A DNA stretch of 64,000 nt, from positions 434,001-498,000 of the forward strand of contig NZ_JAHLOF010000001.1 of assembly GCF_018917235.1 (NCBI RefSeq). Reading direction: 5' to 3'. A model generated the notes under the pieces. That model saw only the letters and a program-made list of their open reading frames with translations, had not been told where the DNA came from and made no database searches. A program made the translations under genes and the position numbers. Shown piece after piece: positions 8,618 through 16,629 of the stretch; position 1 is the stretch's first letter; each line of letters begins with the position of its first letter. This stretch comes from Metaclostridioides mangenotii (GTDB lineage: Bacteria; Bacillota; Clostridia; Peptostreptococcales; Peptostreptococcaceae).

Positions 8618-9634
8618 CTACTTGTATATTACTTTTCCGTCTATATCTTCAATTGTTTGACAACCTGTAAGTATCATAGCGTTGTTTAGCTCTGATTTTA
8701 AGTTATTCACATAAGTCTCTACACCCTCAGTAGCTCCACCTAGTGATACTGTTGTAAAAGGTCTTCCTATTAACACTGCATCCGCTCCAAGACCAATCAT
8801 CTTCAAAACATCTACACCTGTTCTAACTCCACCATCAACTAATATTTTTACTTTTCCTTTTACAGCTTCGGCTATTTGGGGAAGCACTTCTGCAGTGCCT
8901 GGTGTGCAATCTAATACTCTCCCACCATGATTAGAAACTACTATAGCATCTACTCCTGCTTCTACAGCCATTAAAGCGTCTTCTACTGTCATTATTCCTT
9001 TAAGTATAAATGGTAATGTTGTAGAGTTTACTAATTCTTTAATCTCATCTATTGTCTTTGCTGTTACACTTTTACCGTATAGAGATAATGTAACTAGACC
9101 ACATGCATCTATATCAACTCCAACGGCAAATGCACCAGCTTCTTCTGCTAATCTTATCTTGCTTATAATGTTTTCATTATCCCAAGGTTTTATAAACACT
9201 ATACCACTTCCATCGTGTTTTTTAAGAGTCTCAAGATTTTCTAATAAAAACTCATCAACCGCTGTATCGCCTACCATCGCATAGATTCCTGTATTTTTGC
9301 ATCCTTTTACAACAGCATTTATATACTCTTCTTCTGTCACTTTTCCACCCATATTTATAGTTGTACCTGTTACAGGAGCTGCAAATAAAGGCATGTCCAT
9401 TTTCTTCCCAAAAAGATTTACAGATGTATCTGGTTTAGTTACATTGTGTATTACTCTCATATTAATCTTTACATTTTCTAAGCTTTTTCGATTTTCTATA
9501 AAAGAAGATCCACTACCTTTTCCACCCATTCCAGGAACTTCACCAGCACAAACTACTCCATTACAGTCTTTACAGACTCTACAAGTTCCATCAAAATTCT
9601 CTCTTGCAGTCATTAATACCTCTTTGTAATCCAT
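8618..9634 (-). CDS. FMN-dependent alpha-hydroxy-acid dehydrogenase family protein with cysteine-rich N-terminus
   Basis: The C-terminal two thirds form an FMN-binding TIM barrel of the lactate dehydrogenase/glycolate oxidase superfamily. SNHGGRVLD carries the catalytic histidine-type motif, and VDGGVRTGVDVLKMIGLGAD with IGRP forms the phosphate site. These enzymes oxidise 2-hydroxy acids to 2-oxo acids. The N-terminus has CRVCKDCNGVVC (C-x2-C-x2-C-x4-C) followed by a glycine-rich stretch, which suggests an iron-sulfur or zinc site not found in classical members. Substrate is unknown. Start at 9634 is preferred (GGGGGG eight bases upstream) over the in-frame ATG at 9649. It lies just downstream of rnhB. 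Confidence 0.8.
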   Translation of the reverse strand: MDYKEVLMTARENFDGTCRVCKDCNGVVCAGEVPGMGGKGSGSSFIENRKSLENVKINMRVIHNVTKPDTSVNLFGKKMDMPLFAAPVTGTTINMGGKVTEEEYINAVVKGCKNTGIYAMVGDTAVDEFLLENLETLKKHDGSGIVFIKPWDNENIISKIRLAEEAGAFAVGVDIDACGLVTLSLYGKSVTAKTIDEIKELVNSTTLPFILKGIMTVEDALMAVEAGVDAIVVSNHGGRVLDCTPGTAEVLPQIAEAVKGKVKILVDGGVRTGVDVLKMIGLGADAVLIGRPFTTVSLGGATEGVETYVNNLKSELNNAMILTGCQTIEDIDGKVIYK

Positions 9635-9689
9635 GTCATAACCCCCCAATAATTATAATTGCTATTTTAATACTAATATAAAATTCTAA

Positions 9690-10460
9690 CTATTTAAAGT
9701 ACTTTTTCAAAAAGCTCTTTCTATGTATTGGAGTAATACCGTGTTCATCTATAGCCTCATAATGTTCTTTAGTACCATAACCTTTATGTGATTTAAATCC
9801 AAACTCTGGATACATCCTGTCATATTGATACATTATGTTATCTCTAGTAACTTTTGCAATAATACTTGCTGCAGCTATTGAAATAGACTTAGAGTCACCT
9901 TTTATAATAGAGTTTTGATCTATGTTGATTCCTGGTATGTGTGCAGCATCTACTAAAAGATAATCAGGTGTTTTCTTTAAACAATTTATAGCTTTTTTCA
10001 TTGCCTGATATGTTGCGTTTAATATATTGATCTCATCTATTTCCTCATTGTCAACTATTCCTATTCCATAATCTAGTGCCTTATCTTTTATTATATCAAA
10101 TAGCTCTTCTCTTTTTTGCTCACTAAGTTTTTTGGAATCATCGATTCCAACTATTTTGGTATCTTCTTCAAATACTACTACAGAAGCAACGACAGGTCCT
10201 GCAAGAGGACCTCTCCCAGCTTCATCTATACCGCCTATAAAAAGATAGCCTTTACTATATCCTTCATTTTCATATGAATTTATTTTTTCAAGCCTCTCAT
10301 CTTCAGCTCTAATTTTATCGAGTCTTTTTGCTAGCTTTAGTGCTAAATTTTGTACTGATTTTCTCTCATCAGATCTCAAGAAATCTATATACTCCATATA
10401 TCTATTCACTTCTATGTTTTCTATTTCTTCCTTAATTTCTTTTACACTTTTTTTATCCAT
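9690..10460 (-). CDS. rnhB: Ribonuclease HII
   Basis: RNase HII cuts the RNA of RNA-DNA hybrids and removes single ribonucleotides from DNA. The catalytic Asp-Glu pair is in GIDEAGRGPLAGPVV (about residue 76), with the later acidic residues in LLVDAAHIPG and the KVTRDNIMYQYD segment. An N-terminal extension of about 70 residues is common in Firmicutes. AAGGAG lies seven bases before the ATG. In most Firmicutes the next gene on this side would be rbgA, which here is 21 kb away. Confidence 0.95.
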   Translation of the reverse strand: MDKKSVKEIKEEIENIEVNRYMEYIDFLRSDERKSVQNLALKLAKRLDKIRAEDERLEKINSYENEGYSKGYLFIGGIDEAGRGPLAGPVVASVVVFEEDTKIVGIDDSKKLSEQKREELFDIIKDKALDYGIGIVDNEEIDEINILNATYQAMKKAINCLKKTPDYLLVDAAHIPGINIDQNSIIKGDSKSISIAAASIIAKVTRDNIMYQYDRMYPEFGFKSHKGYGTKEHYEAIDEHGITPIHRKSFLKKYFK

Positions 10461-10529
10461 GACATCTCCTTATATGAAGTTTGCCTGTTTTCTTAAGTAT
10501 AACAGCTAGCAAAATATAATATATTTAAT

Positions 10530-12701
10530 TTAACTACAAGCACTATACCCACATTTTAGACAAATACTACATCCACCTGTGTTAGCTATTATCTCATTTC
10601 CACATTCAGGGCAAACAAATTTCTCACTTTGACCTAATTTTTCATTTACAAAGTCTACCTTGTCTTCTTCTACTGTTACTGCTAATTCTTCTTCAACATT
10701 GTTATTTTCATTTTTATCTTTAGAATCCTTATCTGGCTTTTCGTTTATAAGTATTCCACTTCTTTTACATCCATCTCTAAATATAGTAACTCCTTTAAGG
10801 CCGGCCTCCCAAGCATCCATGTATATATTGAATACATCTTCTACTGTAGTTTCAAAAGGAATATTAATTGTTGATGATATAGATGCATCGACATATTTTT
10901 GCCATACTTGTTGCATGTTTATTCTTCCATTATAATCTATATTCATTGCCGTTACAAAGAAATCCGGTAAATCTTCTTCATCTGTAATGCCTTTTATATC
11001 CATAAATTCTTTTACTATAGGAGTATAAACTTTGTAATAAACATCTTCGTCATGTAAACTTTCTGTTTTTCTAATATATGATAGATTAAACATTGGCTCA
11101 ATTCCTCCACTTATTCCAATCATAGTTGATATTGAACCTGTTGGTGGAATTGTAAGTAGCTGTGAGTTTCTAAGGCCGTATTTTTCAACCAGCTCTTTAG
11201 CTTCATCATCTAAGTTTTCTATATAGAATTTAGATTTAGATATTTTCTCATATTTATACTCACTAAATGGGCCATACTCTTTTGCTATTAAAGCGGATTG
11301 TTTAACTGACTCATTTAGTATCGTCTTTGCTATTATTTCACATAGTTCTAAAGACTCATCAGAACCGTATTTAATGCTCATTTTTATTAGCATATCTGCA
11401 ATTCCCATTACACCCAAACCTATTTGTCTATATTTTCCAACGCTGTCTCTTTGTTCTTCAAGCGGATGTAAGTTTAATCCTTCGTCAAGAACATCATTTA
11501 AAGCTACAACAGACTCTCTTACACAAGATTTAAGTTTGTTTATATCAAAAGTAGCATGTTCTCCGAAAGGTTGAATTACGAACTCACAAAGATTTATTGA
11601 TCCTAAAAGACAACTTCCCCCACTTGGAAGAGGCTCCTCTGCACAAGGATTCACACCTGCAAAAGAGAATGTATCATCTTCGCTCATAAAATTATGATTT
11701 TCTATTCTATCCCAGAAAAGTATTCCTGGCTCTGCATAATCCCAGTTATTTTTAACAAGCTTGTTGAATAATTTATAAGCATCTACAGTTTTTACTATTG
11801 TTTCTCCTGTTGTCTCTACATAGAATTTGCAGTCAAAAGATTTTCTTTCTTTAACTGCTCTCATAAATTCATCTGATATTTTAACTGATATATTTGCTTT
11901 TGTAACTTTTTCTAGGTCCGTTTTTACATCTATAAATTCTTCTATCTCAGGATGATTTACATCCATAGATATCATAAGAGCTCCTCTTCTACCTCTTTGA
12001 CCTATAAGTCCTGTTGTTAAACTATAAAGATCCATAAATGATACAGCTCCTGTAGTATGTTTGGCTGCATTGTTAACCAAAGCTCCTTTTGGTCTTAATT
12101 TTGATATATCAATTCCAACTCCTCCACCGTAGCTAAATGTTCTAGCAAGCTTTTTAGCAGTATCGAAAATCCCTTCAATACTATCATGAGGTGGCTCTAT
12201 TACATAGCAGTTAGAGTATGTAACTTTTTTACCAGCTTTATAAAGGCCTCTATTAGCTAAAATTCTACCCGCAAATAAAAATCTTTTCTGTCTAATTAGT
12301 TTAGCTATTCTAGGATTTTTATTTGATATTCTATTTATCCACTGATCAAAGTTTTCACTATTGAATCTATACTTGTTCTTCCAAATTGAACTTTGTAATT
12401 CATCTAATTCCCAAGATTTCTTTCTTATTTCAGATCTTTTCTCTCTATATAATATGTAATGTTTTGCGATGTCTTTTCTATCTGTCTCCATTAACAAAAC
12501 TTCTACTAAATCTTGTATTTCTTCAACTGATGGATTTTGACCTTCTTGAGCGTACTTTTTATCTATTTTATCAGCGATTTCAATAGCAATCTCTCTATCA
12601 GCACCTTTTTCACTATTTAAACTCGCTTTATAAACTGCATCTTCTATTTTACTTTTACTGAATATTTCTGTTGTGCCGTCTCTTTTTATTATCTGTATCA
12701 T
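10530..12701 (-). CDS. nrdJ: Adenosylcobalamin-dependent (class II) ribonucleoside-diphosphate reductase
   Basis: NrdJ makes deoxyribonucleotides without oxygen using a B12-derived radical. The 723-residue protein starts with an ATP-cone (IQIIKRDGTTEIFSKSKI, about 1-95). The ten-stranded barrel follows, with VGIDISKLRPKG, NPCAEEPLPSGGSCLLGSIN (about 355-375) holding active-site residues, and PPTGSISTMIGISGGIEPMF. It ends in a cysteine-rich zinc-ribbon-like tail (CPECGN, CSICLKCGYSACS) that probably feeds electrons to the active site. GGAGGG precedes the ATG. It forms the rnhB-side end of the inserted segment and has a 28-base inverted repeat upstream. Confidence 0.95.
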   Translation of the reverse strand: MIQIIKRDGTTEIFSKSKIEDAVYKASLNSEKGADREIAIEIADKIDKKYAQEGQNPSVEEIQDLVEVLLMETDRKDIAKHYILYREKRSEIRKKSWELDELQSSIWKNKYRFNSENFDQWINRISNKNPRIAKLIRQKRFLFAGRILANRGLYKAGKKVTYSNCYVIEPPHDSIEGIFDTAKKLARTFSYGGGVGIDISKLRPKGALVNNAAKHTTGAVSFMDLYSLTTGLIGQRGRRGALMISMDVNHPEIEEFIDVKTDLEKVTKANISVKISDEFMRAVKERKSFDCKFYVETTGETIVKTVDAYKLFNKLVKNNWDYAEPGILFWDRIENHNFMSEDDTFSFAGVNPCAEEPLPSGGSCLLGSINLCEFVIQPFGEHATFDINKLKSCVRESVVALNDVLDEGLNLHPLEEQRDSVGKYRQIGLGVMGIADMLIKMSIKYGSDESLELCEIIAKTILNESVKQSALIAKEYGPFSEYKYEKISKSKFYIENLDDEAKELVEKYGLRNSQLLTIPPTGSISTMIGISGGIEPMFNLSYIRKTESLHDEDVYYKVYTPIVKEFMDIKGITDEEDLPDFFVTAMNIDYNGRINMQQVWQKYVDASISSTINIPFETTVEDVFNIYMDAWEAGLKGVTIFRDGCKRSGILINEKPDKDSKDKNENNNVEEELAVTVEEDKVDFVNEKLGQSEKFVCPECGNEIIANTGGCSICLKCGYSACS

Positions 12702-12775
12702 AAGTTCCCTCCAATAAATTTGTACATATAATTAATAACCTAATTAGTTAATCTAAAACATTTTTGTATAAATTT

Positions 12776-12803
12776 TTACATAACTTATTTTTAAATTATG
12801 TAA
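12776..12803. promoter_or_regulatory. Inverted repeat in the nrdJ upstream region
   Basis: Perfect 8-base arms TTACATAA and TTATGTAA flank a 12-base AT-rich spacer, about 75 bases upstream of the nrdJ start. A TATAAT on the minus strand at 12828-12833 lies just upstream, so the repeat would fall near or in the leader. It does not match the NrdR box I know, so the regulator is unknown. Confidence 0.45.
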
Positions 12804-12880
12804 TAAATCATTAAAATCCTTATATATATTATACTCTTTAATTTTTTATAAAAAAGGTCTAGCTTTTTGTGAAATAAAAT

Positions 12881-12916
12881 AAAAATCGCTGGCACTTAGC
12901 TGTGCCAACGATTTTT
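12881..12916 (-). terminator. Rho-independent terminator after brnQ1
   Basis: The stem AAAAATCG-TGGCAC / GTGCCA-CGATTTTT has a 6-base loop and lies 47 bases after the brnQ1 stop, with T runs on both sides. Confidence 0.85.
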
Positions 12917-12962
12917 AATAAATAATATTTTTTTATCTAATTGTGTAATTTTCAGAATTTTT

Positions 12963-14252
12963 TTATTTGCTAACAGCAGAGCTTTTAGAAGGTACAAAAT
13001 ACCCTATTATCCCTGCAATTACTACAGGAACTACCCAGTTAAATCCAAACTGATGTAGAGGCAAACTGTTTACAATAGGAACATTAATATCGTAACTTGT
13101 AGCTAGAGTAAGAACGCTTATTAATAAAGCCATGTATGTTGCAAATTTAAATACATTATCATTATTAATTTTATCAGTAAATAATGATAAAATAATCATT
13201 GTAACTGCAGCTGGGTATACTATGCTAAGTATTGGACTTGCAAAGTTTATTATTGTGCTTACACCAAAGTTAGATATTACAGCAGAGAATACACATACAA
13301 ATACAACTACATATTCATATTTTAATTTTCCTTTAGTAAGATCGTGGAAGTATTGTCCGGCAGCTGAAGCAAGACCTATAGCAGTTGTCAGACAAGCTAG
13401 TGCTACTATTAGTCCAAGAAGTACTTTTCCTCCATCTCCTAAAAGAGCAGCAGTTATTTTAACAACAAGATCTGTCTGTGCTATATCAGCGCCATATTGC
13501 TTAGATACTGTAGCACCTAAATATGCAAGACCACCATAAACTAAGAATAAACCTACAGCTGCTACAATTCCAGATCCTATAGTCATCTTGAATTTTTCTT
13601 TTTCTCCAGTGTAACCTTTGCCTATTACAGATAAAATTATTACTGAAGAGAATATAATCGCGGCTAAAGCATCCATAGTTTGATATCCCTGAGTGATACC
13701 TTCTGCAAAAGCAGCATCAATAAGAGAATTAGGTCTTATGTCTCCAAGCGGAGTCATTATTCCTTTAATTATTAGCACTGCAAGTGCAACTAAAAGAGCC
13801 GGAGTTAGGTATTGACCAACTATATCGACAACTTTTGATGGTCTTATTGATAAAACTAAGGTAATCGCAAAGAATATTACAGAGAATAATATCGGATTAA
13901 ATCCTGATCCTATTGTTGGTAATATTCCAATTTCATAAGTAGAAGCCGCTGTTCTAGGTATAGCTACTAGAGGCCCTATACAGATTACTATTGCACTACC
14001 CATTATAATACCTAATTTTTTTCCACATCTTGATAACATTTCCTCTGCGTTACCATTATACTTAATTAGTGCTATTACTGCTAAAAGTGCAAGACCTACA
14101 TCTGCAAACACAAATCCTGAGAAAGATACCCACCACTGTGGACCAGTCAAAACACCTAGATATGGTGGAAATATTAGATTCCCCGCACCAAAGAACATTG
14201 CAAATAGTGCAAATCCGACTACCATCATATCTTTAACTTGTTTACCACCCAT
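12963..14252 (-). CDS. brnQ: Branched-chain amino acid:cation symporter BrnQ, copy 1
   Basis: BrnQ (LIVCS family) carriers import leucine, isoleucine and valine with Na+ or H+. The 429-residue protein has about 12 hydrophobic segments. The family N-terminus VGFALFAMFFGAGNLIFPPYLG, here split as VGFALFAMFFGAGN and LIFPPYLG, is intact, with IPRTAASTYEIG, YLTPALLVAL and a C-terminal GFNWVVPVVIAGIIGYFVPSKS. GGAGG precedes the ATG. It is about 90% identical in protein to copy 2 by eye, so the two arose by recent tandem duplication. It has its own terminator and a long upstream region, so it is probably transcribed alone. Leucine supply for the had pathway is the likely job. Confidence 0.95.
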   Translation of the reverse strand: MGGKQVKDMMVVGFALFAMFFGAGNLIFPPYLGVLTGPQWWVSFSGFVFADVGLALLAVIALIKYNGNAEEMLSRCGKKLGIIMGSAIVICIGPLVAIPRTAASTYEIGILPTIGSGFNPILFSVIFFAITLVLSIRPSKVVDIVGQYLTPALLVALAVLIIKGIMTPLGDIRPNSLIDAAFAEGITQGYQTMDALAAIIFSSVIILSVIGKGYTGEKEKFKMTIGSGIVAAVGLFLVYGGLAYLGATVSKQYGADIAQTDLVVKITAALLGDGGKVLLGLIVALACLTTAIGLASAAGQYFHDLTKGKLKYEYVVVFVCVFSAVISNFGVSTIINFASPILSIVYPAAVTMIILSLFTDKINNDNVFKFATYMALLISVLTLATSYDINVPIVNSLPLHQFGFNWVVPVVIAGIIGYFVPSKSSAVSK

Positions 14253-14776
14253 AAATTTTCCTCCTTATAAGTTCTAATTTTATAATTAATACCACAACCC
14301 CAACAATGAGTATTGAGAAGTATTAAATAACGATAAGAATAATTATAATCTAATAAAAAAATTACTTTTTTCGCCTTTTTTCGAATAAAACATTTCTTTT
14401 TTTATAGTTTTGTGTAAATTCAATAAATTAAATATATTATAAAAAAATACCATATAAATGCTAATGGTCTTCTAAATTAGAATCAACTAATATGTTGATG
14501 TTTTTATATAAAACATATCTATTTCGACATGTATACTCGCTATTTATCTAGCTTTTATTAGTTTTATAATTTTTATTTTAAATTAACATATAGATACTTC
14601 ATCTATATCTTAGCAATATTATAGCATTTTTTAATTGAAGATTATTGTAGTATAGCGTTAATTATCTGTTAAATAGGTTAAATTTTCGTTATATTAGTTT
14701 ATTCGTTCAATAAATAAGTATAGACTCAAATCAATAAATTATTCATATATCAGAATATATATAATAATTTTTATTT

Positions 14777-14810
14777 AATCAATATAAATAATTATCAATT
14801 TATATTGATT
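14777..14810. repeat. 34-base inverted repeat in the brnQ2-brnQ1 intergenic region
   Basis: Perfect 12-base arms AATCAATATAAA and TTTATATTGATT have a 10-base spacer. It lies 57 bases beyond the brnQ2 terminator and over 500 bases before brnQ1. With so few G and C it is a poor terminator, so an operator or chance AT-rich dyad are the alternatives. Confidence 0.5.
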
Positions 14811-14864
14811 TAATCGAATATATTTTATACAATTGTATAAATAGTAATTTATAATAAATAAAAA

Positions 14865-14894
14865 AATCGTCGATACAATTGCATCGACGATCAA
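14865..14894 (-). terminator. Rho-independent terminator after brnQ2
   Basis: The strong stem ATCGTCGAT/ATCGACGAT with a short loop around CAATTG is followed on the minus strand by a run of seven T. It lies about 65 bases after the brnQ2 stop. The arms resemble those after brnQ1 and brnQ3 (ATCG...CGAT), consistent with common descent of the tandem copies. Confidence 0.88.
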
Positions 14895-14957
14895 ATTAAA
14901 CTATTTTTATACTATTTTTCTTTTACTATTTTATATCTTTTTTTCTTTTTTAATATT

Positions 14958-16247
14958 TTATGACCTTACTGAACTTACTACCGTTTTTTCACTTTTATCA
15001 GGAACAAAATGACCAATTATTCCTGCAATTATAACTGGCACAACCCAGTTAAACCCTATTGGTGCAAACGGTAATCTGTCTACTATTGGTACCTCAGCAA
15101 GTGTAAGCACACTTATTAATAAAGCCATATATGTAGCAAATTTAAATACGTTATCATTTTTGATTTTTTCTGTAAATAATGAAAGTATTATCATTGTAAC
15201 CGCAGCAGGATAAACTAAGCTTAGTATTGGGCTTGCAAGTTTTATTATTGTACTAACCCCGAAATTAGATACAACTGCAGAGAATACACATATAAATATT
15301 ACTACATACTCGTATTTTAATTTTCCTTTAGTAAGGTCATCAAAATATTGTCCTGCTGATGAAGCAAGTCCTATAGCAGTCGTTAGACATGCAAGACCTA
15401 CTACGAGACCTAAAAGCATCTTACCACCATTACCTAATAATGCAGAAGTTATCTTAACTACTAGATCTGTTTGAGCTATATCAGCACCATATTGTTTTGA
15501 AACTGTAGCTCCAAGATATGCAAGTCCACCATAAACTAAAAATAGTCCTACAGCTGCTACGATACCAGATCCTATAGTCATTTTAAACTTTTGTTTTTCT
15601 TCAGTATACCCTTTGTCTATTACAGACAAAATTATTACAGAAGAGAATATAATTGCTCCCAGTGCATCCATAGTCTGGTACCCCTGAGTTATACCCTCTG
15701 CAAACGTTGCATCAATTAGAGAATCAGGTCTTATATCTCCAAGTGGTGTTAATACACCTTTAATTATCAGTACCGCAAGTGCAATTAATAGTGCTGGAGT
15801 AAGATATTGACCAACAATATCTACGACCTTTGAAGGTCTTATTGCTAGAACTAGCGTAATCGCAAAGAATATTATTGAGAACACTATTGGATTTAGTCCA
15901 GGTCCTATCGTTGGTAGTATTCCGATTTCATATGTAGAAGCCGCTGTTCTAGGTATAGCTACTAGAGGCCCTATACATATAACTATTGCTGTTCCCATTA
16001 TGATACCTAATTTTTTTCCACATCTTGATAACATTCGTTCAGCATTACCATTGTACTTGATAAGCGCTATTACTGCTAATAAAGCTAGTCCAACATCGGC
16101 AAATACGAATCCTGAAAACGATATCCACCACTGTGGACCAGTCAAAACGCCTAGATATGGTGGGAATATAAGATTTCCTGCTCCGAAGAACATCGCAAAT
16201 AGTGCAAATCCTACTACCATCATGTCTTTTACTTGTTTACCACCCAT
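14958..16247 (-). CDS. brnQ: Branched-chain amino acid:cation symporter BrnQ, copy 2
   Basis: This carrier is 429 residues long and nearly identical to copy 1 over the first 380 residues. It then differs: the segment TLATSYDINVPIVNSLPLHQ of copy 1 is shortened to TLAEVPIVDRLPFAP, and the C-terminus ends DKSEKTVVSSVRS. Twelve predicted membrane segments and the family motifs (FFGAGNLIFPPYLG, IPRTAASTYE) are intact. GGAGG precedes the ATG by normal spacing. It is the only copy whose promoter region carries a recognisable CodY-like box, so it may be the one shut off when branched-chain amino acids are plentiful. Confidence 0.95.
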   Translation of the reverse strand: MGGKQVKDMMVVGFALFAMFFGAGNLIFPPYLGVLTGPQWWISFSGFVFADVGLALLAVIALIKYNGNAERMLSRCGKKLGIIMGTAIVICIGPLVAIPRTAASTYEIGILPTIGPGLNPIVFSIIFFAITLVLAIRPSKVVDIVGQYLTPALLIALAVLIIKGVLTPLGDIRPDSLIDATFAEGITQGYQTMDALGAIIFSSVIILSVIDKGYTEEKQKFKMTIGSGIVAAVGLFLVYGGLAYLGATVSKQYGADIAQTDLVVKITSALLGNGGKMLLGLVVGLACLTTAIGLASSAGQYFDDLTKGKLKYEYVVIFICVFSAVVSNFGVSTIIKLASPILSLVYPAAVTMIILSLFTEKIKNDNVFKFATYMALLISVLTLAEVPIVDRLPFAPIGFNWVVPVIIAGIIGHFVPDKSEKTVVSSVRS

Positions 16248-16290
16248 ACAAAATTTCCTCCCTATTACTTACTTAGTTTTATTTAATAAT

Positions 16291-16321
16291 ACTATACTCT
16301 CAAAATTTTCAGAATTTTCAA
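16291..16321 (-). promoter_or_regulatory. brnQ2 promoter overlapped by a CodY-like box
   Basis: On the minus strand TTGAAA (16316-16321) and TATAGT (16291-16296) are 19 bases apart, a long but usable spacing. Between and over them, 16304-16318 reads AAAATTCTGAAAATT, which differs from the CodY consensus AATTTTCWGAAAATT at two of 15 positions. A second, weaker match is offset by six bases, as is common at CodY sites. The start codon is about 45 bases downstream. Confidence 0.55.
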
Positions 16322-16574
16322 AAGCATAAGTAGTATTACAGAATTATGATAAACTAATACTGCAAATTAGCACTGTATCTTTTTATTAAATTTTATGACT
16401 TATTTCCTGTTTTTTCTTACCAATAATATTATATCATGTAATTTTACGCGAGTATTGTCGTATTCAGTTAATATTGTGTTAATTTGTTAATTTTTTGTTA
16501 ATTAATTTAACTTCTCGTTATATATGTTTATATTCACATGTTTTAGGTGTAATATAAAGTTATATAAGTAAAAA

Positions 16575-16604
16575 AATCGCCAATACTAGAAGGTATCGAC
16601 GATT
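16575..16604 (-). terminator. Rho-independent terminator after brnQ3
   Basis: The imperfect stem AATCG-C-ATAC / GTAT-CG-CGATT is followed by seven T on the minus strand and lies about 25 bases after the brnQ3 stop. Confidence 0.7.
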
Positions 16605-16629
16605 ATATAAATTATATTATTACTTATTA

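Larger units (their letters stand above)
14253..14957. other. Long AT-rich intergenic region between brnQ2 and brnQ1
   Basis: About 700 bases carry no gene I can support. The region contains the brnQ2 terminator, a 34-base dyad (14777-14810), a smaller dyad ATCAAC/GTTGAT (14482-14499), and a direct repeat of CGAAAAAAG (minus strand, about 14,370-14,393) some 120 bases before brnQ1. Near 14,300 the minus strand reads TTGGGGTTGTGGTATTA, closely matching TTGGGGATCGTGGTATTA in the same place before brnQ3. This is a probable conserved leader or an extended -10 element (TGGTATTA). Confidence 0.5.

Noticed and set aside
12881..12916. TGGCAC followed by GTGCC after brnQ1 looked like a sigma-54 promoter
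   Set aside because: The GG and GC doublets have the wrong spacing, and the sequence is the stem of the brnQ1 terminator.
14253..14500. T-box or other amino acid riboswitch before brnQ1
   Set aside because: The conserved AGGGTGG-ACCGCG core was not found on either strand.
16355..16385. GTGCTAATTTGCA upstream of brnQ2 as a -24/-12 promoter
   Set aside because: It has the TTGCA part but lacks the GG of the -24 box.
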